Shown one piece after another: positions 1-7,461 of a DNA stretch of 42,242 nucleotides (positions are counted from its first letter, which is position 1; every line of letters begins with the position of its first letter). A program made the position numbers and the translations under genes. The notes under the pieces are model-generated. The model ran no database searches. It saw only the letters and a list, made by a program, of their open reading frames with translations, and was not told where the DNA came from. The stretch comes from Rivularia sp. MS3. Lineage in GTDB: Bacteria; Cyanobacteriota; Cyanobacteriia; Cyanobacteriales; Nostocaceae. Location of the stretch: the NCBI GenBank assembly GCA_019192545.1, contig JAHCMI010000079.1:1-42242 (forward strand), given 5' to 3'.

Positions 1-52
1 CCCACTCCCCCACTCCCCACTCCCCCACTCTGCCCCTCTCCCACTCCCTTCA
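1..52. repeat. Heptad (STRR-type) C-rich tandem repeat at window edge
   Basis: The tract is a run of CCCACTC/CCCCACT units of about 7 bp. It is followed at 53-66 by ACCCGTCAATTTT. The same 13-mer follows the heptad tract at 19651-19690, so the tract and its flank appear to move or be copied as a unit. This class of short tandem repeat is typical of heterocyst-forming cyanobacteria. Confidence 0.7.
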
Positions 53-175
53 CCCGTCAATTTTCATGGGACAGACAACTAGCAACGCTTATCTTAATGC
101 CATTTATTTTTGATAGTTTTGAGATATTTTGTGTGCTGTAATACATCTAACTTGCATAAAACTATTTATAATAAT

Positions 176-204
176 TTGCAATAAGTCGCAAGTTAGTATA
201 TAAA
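176..204 (+). promoter_or_regulatory. Candidate promoter of the HugZ-like gene
   Basis: TTGCAA (176-181) and TATAAA (199-204) are separated by 17 bp, which fits a sigma-70 type promoter. It lies about 120 bp upstream of the start codon at 324. The region is AT-rich, so the match could be chance. Confidence 0.2.
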
Positions 205-323
205 GATTTCACAGAAAGTTGTAATTACTCGCAGATTGTAAATATTGGGGGATAGCCGAGGTTTTAGTAATAGATGGGGGTAAACTAAATTCTTATTTTT
301 ATAGGTAAAGATATATATTAGGA

Positions 324-830
324 ATGAATACAGCAAGAGCGAAAGCAGCATATGCTTTATTGATTAATACTGTTAGAACGGTAGTTTTAGGGACAGTTAG
401 TGCAGAGAATACGCCTAATGTTAGTTACGCGCCGTTTATTATAGATAAAGCCAAAAATATTTATATTTTTATCAGTAAGATTTCTATCCACGCTGATAAT
501 CTTCAAGCAAATCCGAAAGCTAGCTTAATGCTAATTGAAGATGAAAATAAAAGCAAGCAGATTTTTGCCCGTCGTCGTTTAACCTATTCTTGTAAAGCGA
601 CTACGGTAGAGAGAAATAGTACGGAATGGGATTATATCGCTAATAATTTTGAGAAAAGATTCGGAAATATTGTTTATATATTCCGCAACTTACCAGATAT
701 TAAGATTATTAAATTTACTCCTTATGAAGGTCTTTTTATCATGGATTTTGGCTCAACTTATAAAATTAGATCTGATGATTTAGAGCGTCTCATTTATATT
801 GAAGATGTAATTAATGATTCGGCAAGTTAA
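324..830 (+). CDS. HugZ / pyridoxamine-5'-phosphate-oxidase-like split-barrel protein
   Basis: The 168-aa protein has the split-barrel pattern of the HugZ/PNPOx-like family. The N-terminal strands VVLGTVSAENTPNVSYAPF and NIYIFISKISIHADNL are followed by PKASLMLIEDE and the helix-strand segment FARRRLTYSCKAT. Family members bind FMN or heme, and HugZ-type members degrade heme to release iron. No signal peptide is present, so it should be cytosolic. The C-terminal histidine-containing extension of true HugZ enzymes is absent, so heme oxygenase activity is not assured and a general FMN/heme-binding role is possible. The ATG at 324 has a short AGGA just upstream. Nearby iron-uptake genes (FutA-like, SLH porin) support an iron or heme link, but only by proximity. 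Confidence 0.75.
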   Translation: MNTARAKAAYALLINTVRTVVLGTVSAENTPNVSYAPFIIDKAKNIYIFISKISIHADNLQANPKASLMLIEDENKSKQIFARRRLTYSCKATTVERNSTEWDYIANNFEKRFGNIVYIFRNLPDIKIIKFTPYEGLFIMDFGSTYKIRSDDLERLIYIEDVINDSAS

Positions 831-882
831 TTATATATTTTTTTATAACTATATTATTTACTAAGCAAGAGGGAAGAATAAT

Positions 883-900
883 TCACGTTTTAAAACGTGA
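883..900. repeat. Perfect 18-bp palindrome TCACGTTTTAAAACGTGA
   Basis: The two 9-bp arms pair without a loop, 53 bp past the HugZ-like stop codon. No T-run follows on the + strand. It is therefore either a weak bidirectional transcription end or a dimeric regulator site rather than a classic Rho-independent terminator. Confidence 0.45.
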
Positions 901-1088
901 TATTTAACCTCTGAAAGCAAAGTAAAAAAGCGAGTTTGTAAATGCAGATATAGTAAGTACGGCATATTTAATCTTTGTAAGATTTATTTTCCCTGCCCCT
1001 GATGGAGAATATATGTGTACCTGATTTATATAAAATCTGCTGTGTATATAACATTTGAAAAATAGTTAAAAATAATTATTAATATACT

Positions 1089-1103
1089 TAATAATTATTA
1101 TCA
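1089..1103. promoter_or_regulatory. Zur-box-like site TAATAATTATTATCA
   Basis: The site matches the cyanobacterial 7-1-7 Zur consensus TGATAATNATTATCA at 14 of 15 positions; the consensus is recalled from the family literature. It is embedded in a longer AT inverted repeat (1071-1082 with 1088-1099). No gene start lies next to it, since the flanking genes converge here. It would need an unseen small RNA or ORF, or it is an AT-rich coincidence. Confidence 0.3.
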
Positions 1104-1296
1104 ATAACTGTATTATGCCAAAAATATTGTGAGAAGCAAATATCACCAGAAATGAAAACTATCTGACGTTTGTTGGCATTAGATTTAGTAGCTTTAAGCC
1201 TAGTACTCGAACAAGCTAAAATTGCCGGATGGAGGTAGAGAAAGCAGGGGGGAAAGAAATTTTTTCTTATTGTTAACCCTCTTCTTTAGTAAAATG

Positions 1297-2040
1297 TCAT
1301 ACAACTTTGTATGTAGTTACATATATCTTTTCTATAATTTTATGTAAAGCTATTTTATTCAAAGAACAACCTACAATTTCTATAGCGCTGAAACATTTTG
1401 GTTCGCCGTGCAAATAACCCGATAGATTTAAATTTAAAAAATCGATGCATTCTACACCATAAACAAAATCGGCATAAATTATATTGCCATCTTCTAAATG
1501 AAAAATTCCTTTCACGCGCATAACTTTTCCGTAAGCACCATTTATTAATTCATTCCAAAAATTATTAAATTTATCTCCCGGAATAACTTGTCCGATAGTT
1601 GGTACACGTAAAATTTCTACTGGCTCAATAGAAGTTTTCATTGCTGCGCCCGTTAAAACTTCTTTTGCCCAAGAATGCCACTTACAACGCTTACATCCTG
1701 GAGGTAAAATAGCCACCGGATAGTAAGGTAAATCGTTTAAAAGCTGGTCGATATAACCTAATCCGGAGTTATTATCTAATTCTATATATGCTATATCTGC
1801 TGACTCTAGTTCTTTAATAAAATTAGCTTTTTGAACATCGCAGAAAACTTTAACTTTAGGAAAATCTATACTAATTCTTTTTTGGTCTATATTAACTTGC
1901 TCGCTTCCAGCTTTTAAATATATAATTTTTTGACAAGATTTAGGAAAAGCTTTTTGCTTCAAAGCTATCTGCTGATAAATCCAAGCAGTTTTACCGCAAC
2001 CTATATAGCCACCAACCACTACTATTTTATCTTCGTCCAT
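1297..2040 (-). CDS. Degenerate CobW/G3E-like P-loop protein
   Basis: The 247-aa protein opens with a Walker A motif GGYIGCGKT at residues 10-18. It ends with a CobW C-terminal-like segment (RVKGIFHLEDGNIIYADF, about residues 174-191). The hallmarks of COG0523 metallochaperones are missing: there is no GCxCC motif and no NKxD guanine-specificity motif. A CKRCKWH cluster near residues 116-122 could instead bind metal. It is shorter than the usual 300-350 aa. It may be a divergent metal-handling NTPase. The ATG at 2040 abuts the P-loop in the usual way. It runs in the same direction as the FutA-like gene but about 580 bp downstream of it, so a common transcript is unlikely. Confidence 0.6.
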   Translation of the reverse strand: MDEDKIVVVGGYIGCGKTAWIYQQIALKQKAFPKSCQKIIYLKAGSEQVNIDQKRISIDFPKVKVFCDVQKANFIKELESADIAYIELDNNSGLGYIDQLLNDLPYYPVAILPPGCKRCKWHSWAKEVLTGAAMKTSIEPVEILRVPTIGQVIPGDKFNNFWNELINGAYGKVMRVKGIFHLEDGNIIYADFVYGVECIDFLNLNLSGYLHGEPKCFSAIEIVGCSLNKIALHKIIEKIYVTTYKVV

Positions 2041-2421
2041 TCTGTATTTGGTTTCTTTTTACTTAATGATTTTGTTTTGAGTATTGGTTTTTCTAGGATA
2101 ATAAATCAAATTTTAAATATATTATAAAGAATCGGTGGCAAAGTATTCAACAAAATTTTTATAGTTTCAAAACTTTTTCATCAAAAATATTATTTGTATT
2201 TATAAATTATTTTTATCTTCACTATTTACTATTTGTTGGAATAAAGTTCATATATTTGCTCAGCCATGTATGACTAAATATTTAATGCTTTTGTTCGGCT
2301 AGATAAGCTAAGCCAAAACTCTTATAACTTAAGTAATTATACATGTTTTAAAAGTAATTATAACTATCTTCTAGATTCTGTATATATTATACACAAACAA
2401 TAATTATTTGCAATAAGCTGA

Positions 2422-2457
2422 AATAGGCCGGAAGTGATAAACAGTTTCGGGCCTATT
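2422..2457 (-). terminator. Stem-loop downstream of the FutA-like gene
   Basis: AATAGGCC (2422-2429) pairs with GGCCTATT (2450-2457), with partial pairing inside (GAA/TTC). On the minus strand it follows the FutA-like stop codon by about 165 bp. The run after it is only weakly T-rich, so termination is possible but not classic. Confidence 0.35.
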
Positions 2458-2470
2458 GTCAGAAATTAGC

Positions 2471-2594
2471 AGGAATGACCGCAATTGTCATAATGACTGG
2501 CTGGTGCCGTACACTGATTGCCTTATTCCTTCCCTTAAAAATTAGTCAGTGTACAAGCACCCTGCGAAAAAATGTGCCGGTTGCGGTCATTCCT
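2471..2594. repeat. Nested inverted-repeat (MITE-like) element
   Basis: An outer perfect 14-bp inverted repeat, AGGAATGACCGCAA (2471-2484) and TTGCGGTCATTCCT (2581-2594), encloses a second imperfect one. The inner arms are GGTGCCGTACACTGA (2503-2517) and TCAGTGTACAAGCACC (2546-2561). The whole can fold into one long hairpin. It contains no ORF. This looks like a small non-autonomous palindromic element, or a long structured 3' end of the FutA-like mRNA. Confidence 0.55.
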
Positions 2595-2622
2595 AATTAG
2601 AAAAGAGAATAGCTCTTAATAG

Positions 2623-3642
2623 TTAAATAACTCCAGCTTGTTGCAGCAGCTTTAGAGTTTGTTCTAGACTATGCAATTTAGTCAAGTCGATTCGGGGAGA
2701 ATTGAGTCTATAAAGAGGAATCTGCCCCTTGGGAGACCTCATTCCTTTACGTAAAGGATACTCTTTGGTTTTTTGAGAGAAGTAGCTTTGTGATTTACGG
2801 CTGAGTAAGTAGTTAATTAAGGTTTCTACATCTTTTCTTTGGTCGGTAGTTTTTAATACGGCTACCCCGGCGACATTAATCATTGCACCTGCATCTCCAC
2901 GGGTAGAGTGATGTGCAACAGGGAATCTAGGATTGGTCTTTTTGAATCTAGCTAAGTAGTAATGGTTTACTAAGCCTAAATGAACTTCACCGCGTCCCAA
3001 AGCTTTGACAATTGCAGAATTTTTCGGGTATTTTCTCGCACGGTTAGCTTTCATAGCTTTGAGCCATTGCAAAGTCTTTTTGTCACCGTACATAACTCGC
3101 ATTCCAGTTACAAAAGACTGAAAAGAGCCATTAGTAGGTGCCCAAGCAACTTTTCCACGCCATTTGGGCTTAGTTAATTCCCAAATATTTTTTGGTAACT
3201 GACTTCTTTTAACTAACTTAGTGTTGTAGTCAATTACCCGAGCGCGCCCGGAAATTCCCATCCAATGACCCCAAGGGGAACGATAACGAGAAGGTACTTT
3301 CCGAAGTGTTTGAATGCGGATTGGTAAAGTGCGTCTTCTTCTTTCCAAAGCACCTAAAGCCCCAGCATCTTGAGCAAAGAATAAATCTGCACGGCTATTC
3401 TTGCCTTCTTCAAGTAGTGCTATTGCTAATTGCGAGGTTTTACCGTAACGCACTTTAATGTCTAAGTTCAAATCTCTTCGAGCCTGTTTAATCAATGGCC
3501 CTATCAACTTTTCGCTTCTACCAGAGTAGATAATCAGAGTCCTTTTTTGACGTGCATCTGCTACGTCTCCAAACCAAGCGAAACTAGCTAATGTTGTAGC
3601 GAAAGCTGCTAACCCAGCTAATAAAGACTTTCTATGCATCAT
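2623..3642 (-). CDS. FutA/FbpA-type periplasmic ferric-iron-binding protein
   Basis: The 339-aa protein is the substrate-binding subunit of a ferric-iron ABC transporter. An N-terminal signal peptide (KSLLAGLAAFATTLASFAWF, AxA cleavage near VADA) precedes the periplasmic fold. The mature part starts with LIIYSGRSEKLIGPLI and has RADLFFAQDAGALGALERR and LVNHYYLARF; the paired Tyr is in the position that coordinates iron in FutA-type proteins. The permease and ATPase subunits are not in the window, which is common in cyanobacteria. Two ATGs are adjacent at 3642 and 3639. It is divergent from the lipoprotein/porin pair across a 617-bp gap, consistent with an iron-uptake neighbourhood. Confidence 0.88.
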   Translation of the reverse strand: MMHRKSLLAGLAAFATTLASFAWFGDVADARQKRTLIIYSGRSEKLIGPLIKQARRDLNLDIKVRYGKTSQLAIALLEEGKNSRADLFFAQDAGALGALERRRRTLPIRIQTLRKVPSRYRSPWGHWMGISGRARVIDYNTKLVKRSQLPKNIWELTKPKWRGKVAWAPTNGSFQSFVTGMRVMYGDKKTLQWLKAMKANRARKYPKNSAIVKALGRGEVHLGLVNHYYLARFKKTNPRFPVAHHSTRGDAGAMINVAGVAVLKTTDQRKDVETLINYLLSRKSQSYFSQKTKEYPLRKGMRSPKGQIPLYRLNSPRIDLTKLHSLEQTLKLLQQAGVI

Positions 3643-4259
3643 GGTTTAATTGCTTTGAGAAAAATTTAACGCTAGCATCGATGAATTGATAGTAGAGATA
3701 ACAACTAATTATTTCTCTACTTTTTGATTGCAGTGCGAACTAATCGGAATGCACCGTGTCAGCAGTAGTTCATAGCAGATGTTCTTACCAATATTCGCCA
3801 GCAAGAATCATTAAAGTTTGAACTTACTTTTAATCAACACAAGCTTAACAATAACATTTATCAATAAGCATGTAATGTCTAAGCAATACATTTTGATTAT
3901 TAGTTTATGAGTATTTTAACTTCTGTAGAACTTAATTTATAGCTTGCTTTGTGTATAAAGTTGGCGATAATAATGAATATTCCTTTATTCGCTATTTCTA
4001 TTAATATTTAATGAATTCAAATGGCGTAATGTAGCCATGTGTTTTTAGCATCTTTAATATTTAATTAAGAATAATAAAAAAAACGATTATCAATTTGTAG
4101 CCTATCTTTCTTGCTTATTGAGCTTAATGCAACTTACTATCAGCTTTGATACCTGATATTAGTAATCCTTACTTTTATCAAATACGTAGCATTATAGCGA
4201 TAGCTAACCAGCGACGATAAAGCCGAAAACTGTTAATTAAATTTGTGAGGAGTCTGGAA
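3643..4259. other. Divergent intergenic region, 617 bp
   Basis: This AT-rich spacer should hold the promoters of the FutA-like gene (minus) and the lipoprotein gene (plus). A weak Fur-like string GATAATAATGAATATTC lies at 3966-3982, and a half-site-like GATTATCA lies near 4085. Neither is strong enough to call an operator. No ORF was seen. Confidence 0.5.
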
Positions 4260-4481
4260 ATGAATTCTAAATCAGTTGCTTTGTTTCTAGCTTTAGGTTT
4301 AGCTGCAAGTATTACTGCTTGTGGTGGTGCTGATGTCGGTGGTGAAGGTGGTGAAGCTGAAGTTGCACCAACCACTTTAGAAGAAGGTTTTGAAGGCGGC
4401 GAAGGTGGAGAAGGTGGAGAATCTTCAGAAACCTATGAAGGCGGCGAAGGTGGAGAAGGTGGAGAAGGCGGAGAAGGATAA
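4260..4481 (+). CDS. Small Gly-Glu-repeat lipoprotein
   Basis: The 73-aa predicted lipoprotein has a short hydrophobic signal (SVALFLALGLAASITAC) ending in a lipobox ITAC. The mature chain is almost entirely acidic and glycine-rich, with repeated GGEGGEGGE blocks (about residues 41-53 and 60-73) separated by SSETYE. The ATG at 4260 was chosen over the upstream GTG at 4245 because GAGGAG lies 7-12 nt before it and the signal peptide then starts correctly. No fold is expected; a flexible, highly acidic surface tail could bind cations such as iron or calcium. It lies just upstream of the SLH porin on the same strand and opposite the FutA-like gene. The family is unknown to me by name. Confidence 0.7.
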   Translation: MNSKSVALFLALGLAASITACGGADVGGEGGEAEVAPTTLEEGFEGGEGGEGGESSETYEGGEGGEGGEGGEG

Positions 4482-4505
4482 AACCACCGTTTTCTAATCT
4501 GGTTT
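4481..4505 (+). terminator. Weak hairpin between lipoprotein and porin genes
   Basis: AAACCA (4481-4486) can pair with TGGTTT (4500-4505) right at the lipoprotein stop codon. No U-run follows. If functional it would attenuate rather than end transcription into the porin gene. Confidence 0.25.
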
Positions 4506-4585
4506 GAATTTGTATTGAATCCCTTACAGCCATCATGCAGTTATTGCATTGGCTGTTTCTTATATTTCGACGTTTATTTAATTGT

Positions 4586-6091
4586 GTGAGTGAAGAAGTG
4601 AGAAAAATTTGGAAAACTTTATTAGCAAGTCCATCTGTTTTAGTTGCAACATTGATTTTGAACGCTACATCAGTTGCAGCGCAAACAGCAGCGACATCGG
4701 AAAATATCCCAGGAGAGGCTTTAGCACAGGTAACTTCTGTTTCTCAATTTTCAGATGTACAGCCTACAGATTGGGCATTTCAAGCCCTGCAATCTTTGGT
4801 AGAGCGTTACGGATGTATTGCTGGATATCCTAACAATACTTTTCGGGGTAATCGAGCTTTAACAAGATATGAATTTGCTGCGGGTTTGAATGCTTGTTTG
4901 AATAGGATTAACGAATTAATTGCTGTTGCCACAAGTAATGTAGATAGTGGAGATACAACTACTATCAAAAGATTGCAGTCAGAATTTTCTTCTGAGTTGG
5001 CAACATTGCGCGGTAGGGTAGATGCAATAGAAGCAAAAACTGCTCAACTTGAGGCAAATCAATTTTCTACTACTTCTAAATTAGAGGGAGAGGTTGTTAT
5101 TGCTGCAACCGATGTTTTTGAGGGTAATACATCAGATAAGAATACTACTTTAGGTACTAGAGCGCGGATTAATTTCGTTAGCAGTTTTACTGGTAAGGAT
5201 ACTTTATATGCTCGTATCCAAGCTAATAATATTCCCGATGTGGATGAAGCTCCTTTAGCTTTTGCTGGTGATGCCGATACTAATGCTTACTTAGATGGAT
5301 TATGGTATAGTTTCCCTTTAACTAAATCAACTAACGTGATTGCGATCGCGAATGCAGGGGCGGCGGATGATATAGTTGATACCGTGAACCAATTTGATGG
5401 AGATGGTGCAGAGGGAGCTTTATCAAAGTTTGGTACTCGTAACCCTATTTATTATCAAATGGATGGTTCCGGGTTGGGGATTACGCAAGAGTTAGGGGAC
5501 AGTTTATCATTTAGTGTGGGTTATTTAGCAAGTGAAAATAATGACCCCAGTCAAGGCAGCGGTATATTTAATGGCCCTTACGGTGCTGTAGCTCAGTTGA
5601 CTTTTGAACCAAGCAAGCGTTTTAAAGTCGGTTTAACTTATATCAATGCTTACAACCAAGGTTTAGACGCTCAAGGTGTGAATATAGCAACACCATATGA
5701 AAGCGATTCTTATGGCGTACAAGCAACATTAGGTTTAGGCGATAAATTGGTGTTAGGAGGCTGGGGAGGTTATACAAACACTCGTAGCTTAAATGCAAGC
5801 GGTGATGCAGATATCTGGAATTGGGCTGTAACATTAGGATTACCTGACTTTGGTAAAAAAGGTAATTTGGCTGGAGTAATTTTCGGTATGAATCCCAAAG
5901 TTACAGATTCGAGTATTGCTGGTTTAAATGAAGATGACGATACTTCTTATCATATCGAAGGATTTTATCAGCATAAAGTTAATGATAATATCAGCATTAC
6001 TCCAGGAGTTATTTGGGTAACAGCACCTGGTAACAACAGTAATAATGATGAAGCGGTAATTGGTACTCTTAGAACTACCTTTACTTTCTAA
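4586..6091 (+). CDS. SLH-domain OprB-type 'iron uptake' porin
   Basis: This is an outer-membrane porin of the cyanobacterial SLH-OprB class. A signal sequence (IWKTLLASPSVLVATLILN...VAAQ) is followed by an SLH domain with FSDVQPTDWAFQALQSL, YGCIAGYP and LTRYEFAAGLNACL. A coiled-coil segment (ELATLRGRVDAIEAKTAQLE) comes next, then a long beta-barrel ending in the aromatic TFTF. The SLH domain is thought to bind periplasmic peptidoglycan or its polymer. The frame is open from ATG 4535, but that adds a non-signal-like hydrophobic leader; GTG 4586 or 4598 gives a normal signal peptide and 4586 is used here. A paralogue with the same SLH signature lies at 40545-42149. The FutA-like neighbour supports a role in iron entry. 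Confidence 0.9.
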   Translation: MSEEVRKIWKTLLASPSVLVATLILNATSVAAQTAATSENIPGEALAQVTSVSQFSDVQPTDWAFQALQSLVERYGCIAGYPNNTFRGNRALTRYEFAAGLNACLNRINELIAVATSNVDSGDTTTIKRLQSEFSSELATLRGRVDAIEAKTAQLEANQFSTTSKLEGEVVIAATDVFEGNTSDKNTTLGTRARINFVSSFTGKDTLYARIQANNIPDVDEAPLAFAGDADTNAYLDGLWYSFPLTKSTNVIAIANAGAADDIVDTVNQFDGDGAEGALSKFGTRNPIYYQMDGSGLGITQELGDSLSFSVGYLASENNDPSQGSGIFNGPYGAVAQLTFEPSKRFKVGLTYINAYNQGLDAQGVNIATPYESDSYGVQATLGLGDKLVLGGWGGYTNTRSLNASGDADIWNWAVTLGLPDFGKKGNLAGVIFGMNPKVTDSSIAGLNEDDDTSYHIEGFYQHKVNDNISITPGVIWVTAPGNNSNNDEAVIGTLRTTFTF

Positions 6092-6137
6092 TTTAGAATT
6101 AGTTCGTAATTACGCCGTCTTGGTTAAAGCTGTAATT

Positions 6138-6206
6138 GTAGGTTGGGTGAAACGTAGTGTAACTCAACACCCGTATTGGGTTGCGCTAACGCTTCACCCA
6201 ACCTAC
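6138..6206. repeat. Small palindromic intergenic repeat
   Basis: A 13-bp inverted repeat GTAGGTTGGGTGA (6138-6150) and TCACCCAACCTAC (6194-6206) encloses imperfectly pairing inner arms. It sits just after the porin stop codon. It resembles, but is not identical to, the GTAGGGTGCGTT-type core at 10724-10804. Both look like short hairpin repeats common in cyanobacterial intergenic DNA. Confidence 0.55.
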
Positions 6207-6241
6207 GAAGCTAGGAAATCAAAATTTACAAGTAGAAAAAT

Positions 6242-6267
6242 GGCCCCTCTCCCCCTCCTCCCCCTTC
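6242..6267. repeat. C-rich heptad-type repeat tract
   Basis: Short CCCCTCTCC/CCCCTCC runs lie between the palindromic repeat and the converging COG0523 gene. Confidence 0.45.
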
Positions 6268-6305
6268 TTATTCAATAGGTAATTATAAAGCCGGGAAGGG
6301 AGTAG

Positions 6306-7271
6306 TTAAGCAAGACATTCTTCTAATTGACTTGTAATTGTTTGTGCGTCCAAATTATGCCCGATAAATACCAGTTGATTGCGAGGGGGAGAAGTCCATT
6401 CATCTCGTTGAAAATTACAGCGCTTACCGCAAAGCTGTAAAATATGTCTTAGTTTGCTTCCTTTGTACCAGATAATTCCTTTTGCTCTAAAAACTGTTTT
6501 TGGCAACTGCTCGTCTAAAAATTTGTTGAATTTCTCGACACTCAAGGGTTTATCGCTTTGGAAGGAAATTGACATAAAATTTTCTGCTGCTAATTGAGTT
6601 TTAGAAGATGATTTAACATCATATTGTAAAGAAGAAGGTGAAAGTGCTTTATAGTTAAATTCGCCGACATCTAATATTAAAGGTAATGAAACTTTTCCCT
6701 GTTCCGAACGAATAATTTTTGCTCCGACTTTTATTAAATTAATCGATTCTTCAATTTTACGTAACTGCGATTCTGAGACTAAATCTATTTTATTTAAAAT
6801 AACTATATCGCCGTAAATAAGTTGTTCTAAAGCGATTTTGTTTTCAAAATGGTTGGGATTGAAATTTTCTGCATCTACAACAGTTAAAATCGAATCTAAA
6901 CGAGTGACATCTCTTAAATCGCTGCCAGAAAAAGTCATCATTAAAGGTACTGGCTCCGCTAAACCAGTAGTTTCAATCACTATATAATCAACGCGATCGC
7001 GCTTTAAAACAGCATTGACAGCATCGATTAAACTAGCGTTAATAGTGCAACATATACAGCCATTACTCAAAAGCATCATATCCTCATCGATAGATACTAA
7101 AAGCTGAGAGTCAATATTAATTTCTCCAAATTCATTGACTAAGACAGCTACCTTTAAATTTTGACGATTATTTAAAATATGATTTAACAAAGTAGTTTTA
7201 CCACTTCCGAGGAATCCCGTAATAATTGTTACTGGAGTTTTGTGGTTGGGAAGTTTTAAGGTATGAGTCAT
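6306..7271 (-). CDS. COG0523 (CobW/ZNG1/YeiR-like) GTPase metallochaperone
   Basis: The 321-aa G3E-family GTPase has a complete motif set. Walker A GFLGSGKT lies near the N-terminus, followed by the metal-binding GCICC loop, the switch region ETTGLAEP, the NKID guanine-specificity motif and a CobW C-terminal domain (FRAKGIIWYKGSKLRHILQLCG). These proteins deliver or safeguard metals such as zinc or cobalt. The frame is open to 7397, but the ATG at 7271 puts the P-loop at the usual distance from the N-terminus, and the upstream extension is low-complexity. No convincing Zur box was found upstream. It lies tail-to-tail with the SLH porin. Confidence 0.9.
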   Translation of the reverse strand: MTHTLKLPNHKTPVTIITGFLGSGKTTLLNHILNNRQNLKVAVLVNEFGEINIDSQLLVSIDEDMMLLSNGCICCTINASLIDAVNAVLKRDRVDYIVIETTGLAEPVPLMMTFSGSDLRDVTRLDSILTVVDAENFNPNHFENKIALEQLIYGDIVILNKIDLVSESQLRKIEESINLIKVGAKIIRSEQGKVSLPLILDVGEFNYKALSPSSLQYDVKSSSKTQLAAENFMSISFQSDKPLSVEKFNKFLDEQLPKTVFRAKGIIWYKGSKLRHILQLCGKRCNFQRDEWTSPPRNQLVFIGHNLDAQTITSQLEECLA

Positions 7272-7379
7272 AACTATAGGAATTATATTTAATTCGTAGT
7301 AACTACCTATATGATGAGAGAATAGCAAAAAAGAGTCTATAGTAATCTTATCTGATTTACAAGAATTTGAAATGCCTGT

Positions 7380-7406
7380 AACCCGGTTTTTTGACAAAAT
7401 CGGGTT
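7380..7406 (-). terminator. Hairpin between PAS gene and COG0523 gene
   Basis: AACCCG (7380-7385) pairs with CGGGTT (7401-7406), with A/T pairs extending inward. On the minus strand it lies 56 bp after the PAS-protein stop codon. No clear T-tract follows, so it may be a weak terminator separating the two minus-strand genes. Confidence 0.35.
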
Positions 7407-7461
7407 TATTGATTATTACTTTGAGATTTAGAAATGGTATATTACAGTATTGAGATTATTT

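Larger units (their letters stand above)
831..1296. other. Convergent intergenic region, 466 bp, no gene seen
   Basis: This AT-rich spacer lies between two convergent genes. It holds a perfect palindrome (883-900) and a Zur-box-like inverted repeat (1071-1103), listed separately. No open frame above about 35 codons with a plausible start was found on either strand. Confidence 0.6.
2041..2622. other. Intergenic region, 582 bp, with stem-loops
   Basis: The region is AT-rich between two minus-strand genes. The half nearer the FutA-like gene carries a stem-loop (2422-2457) and a nested inverted-repeat element (2471-2594). No protein-coding frame was supported. Confidence 0.6.

Noticed and set aside
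4312-4536. Minus-strand Leu/His-rich frame opposite the lipoprotein gene
   Set aside because: It is the mirror of the GGE repeat codons on the other strand, with no independent support.
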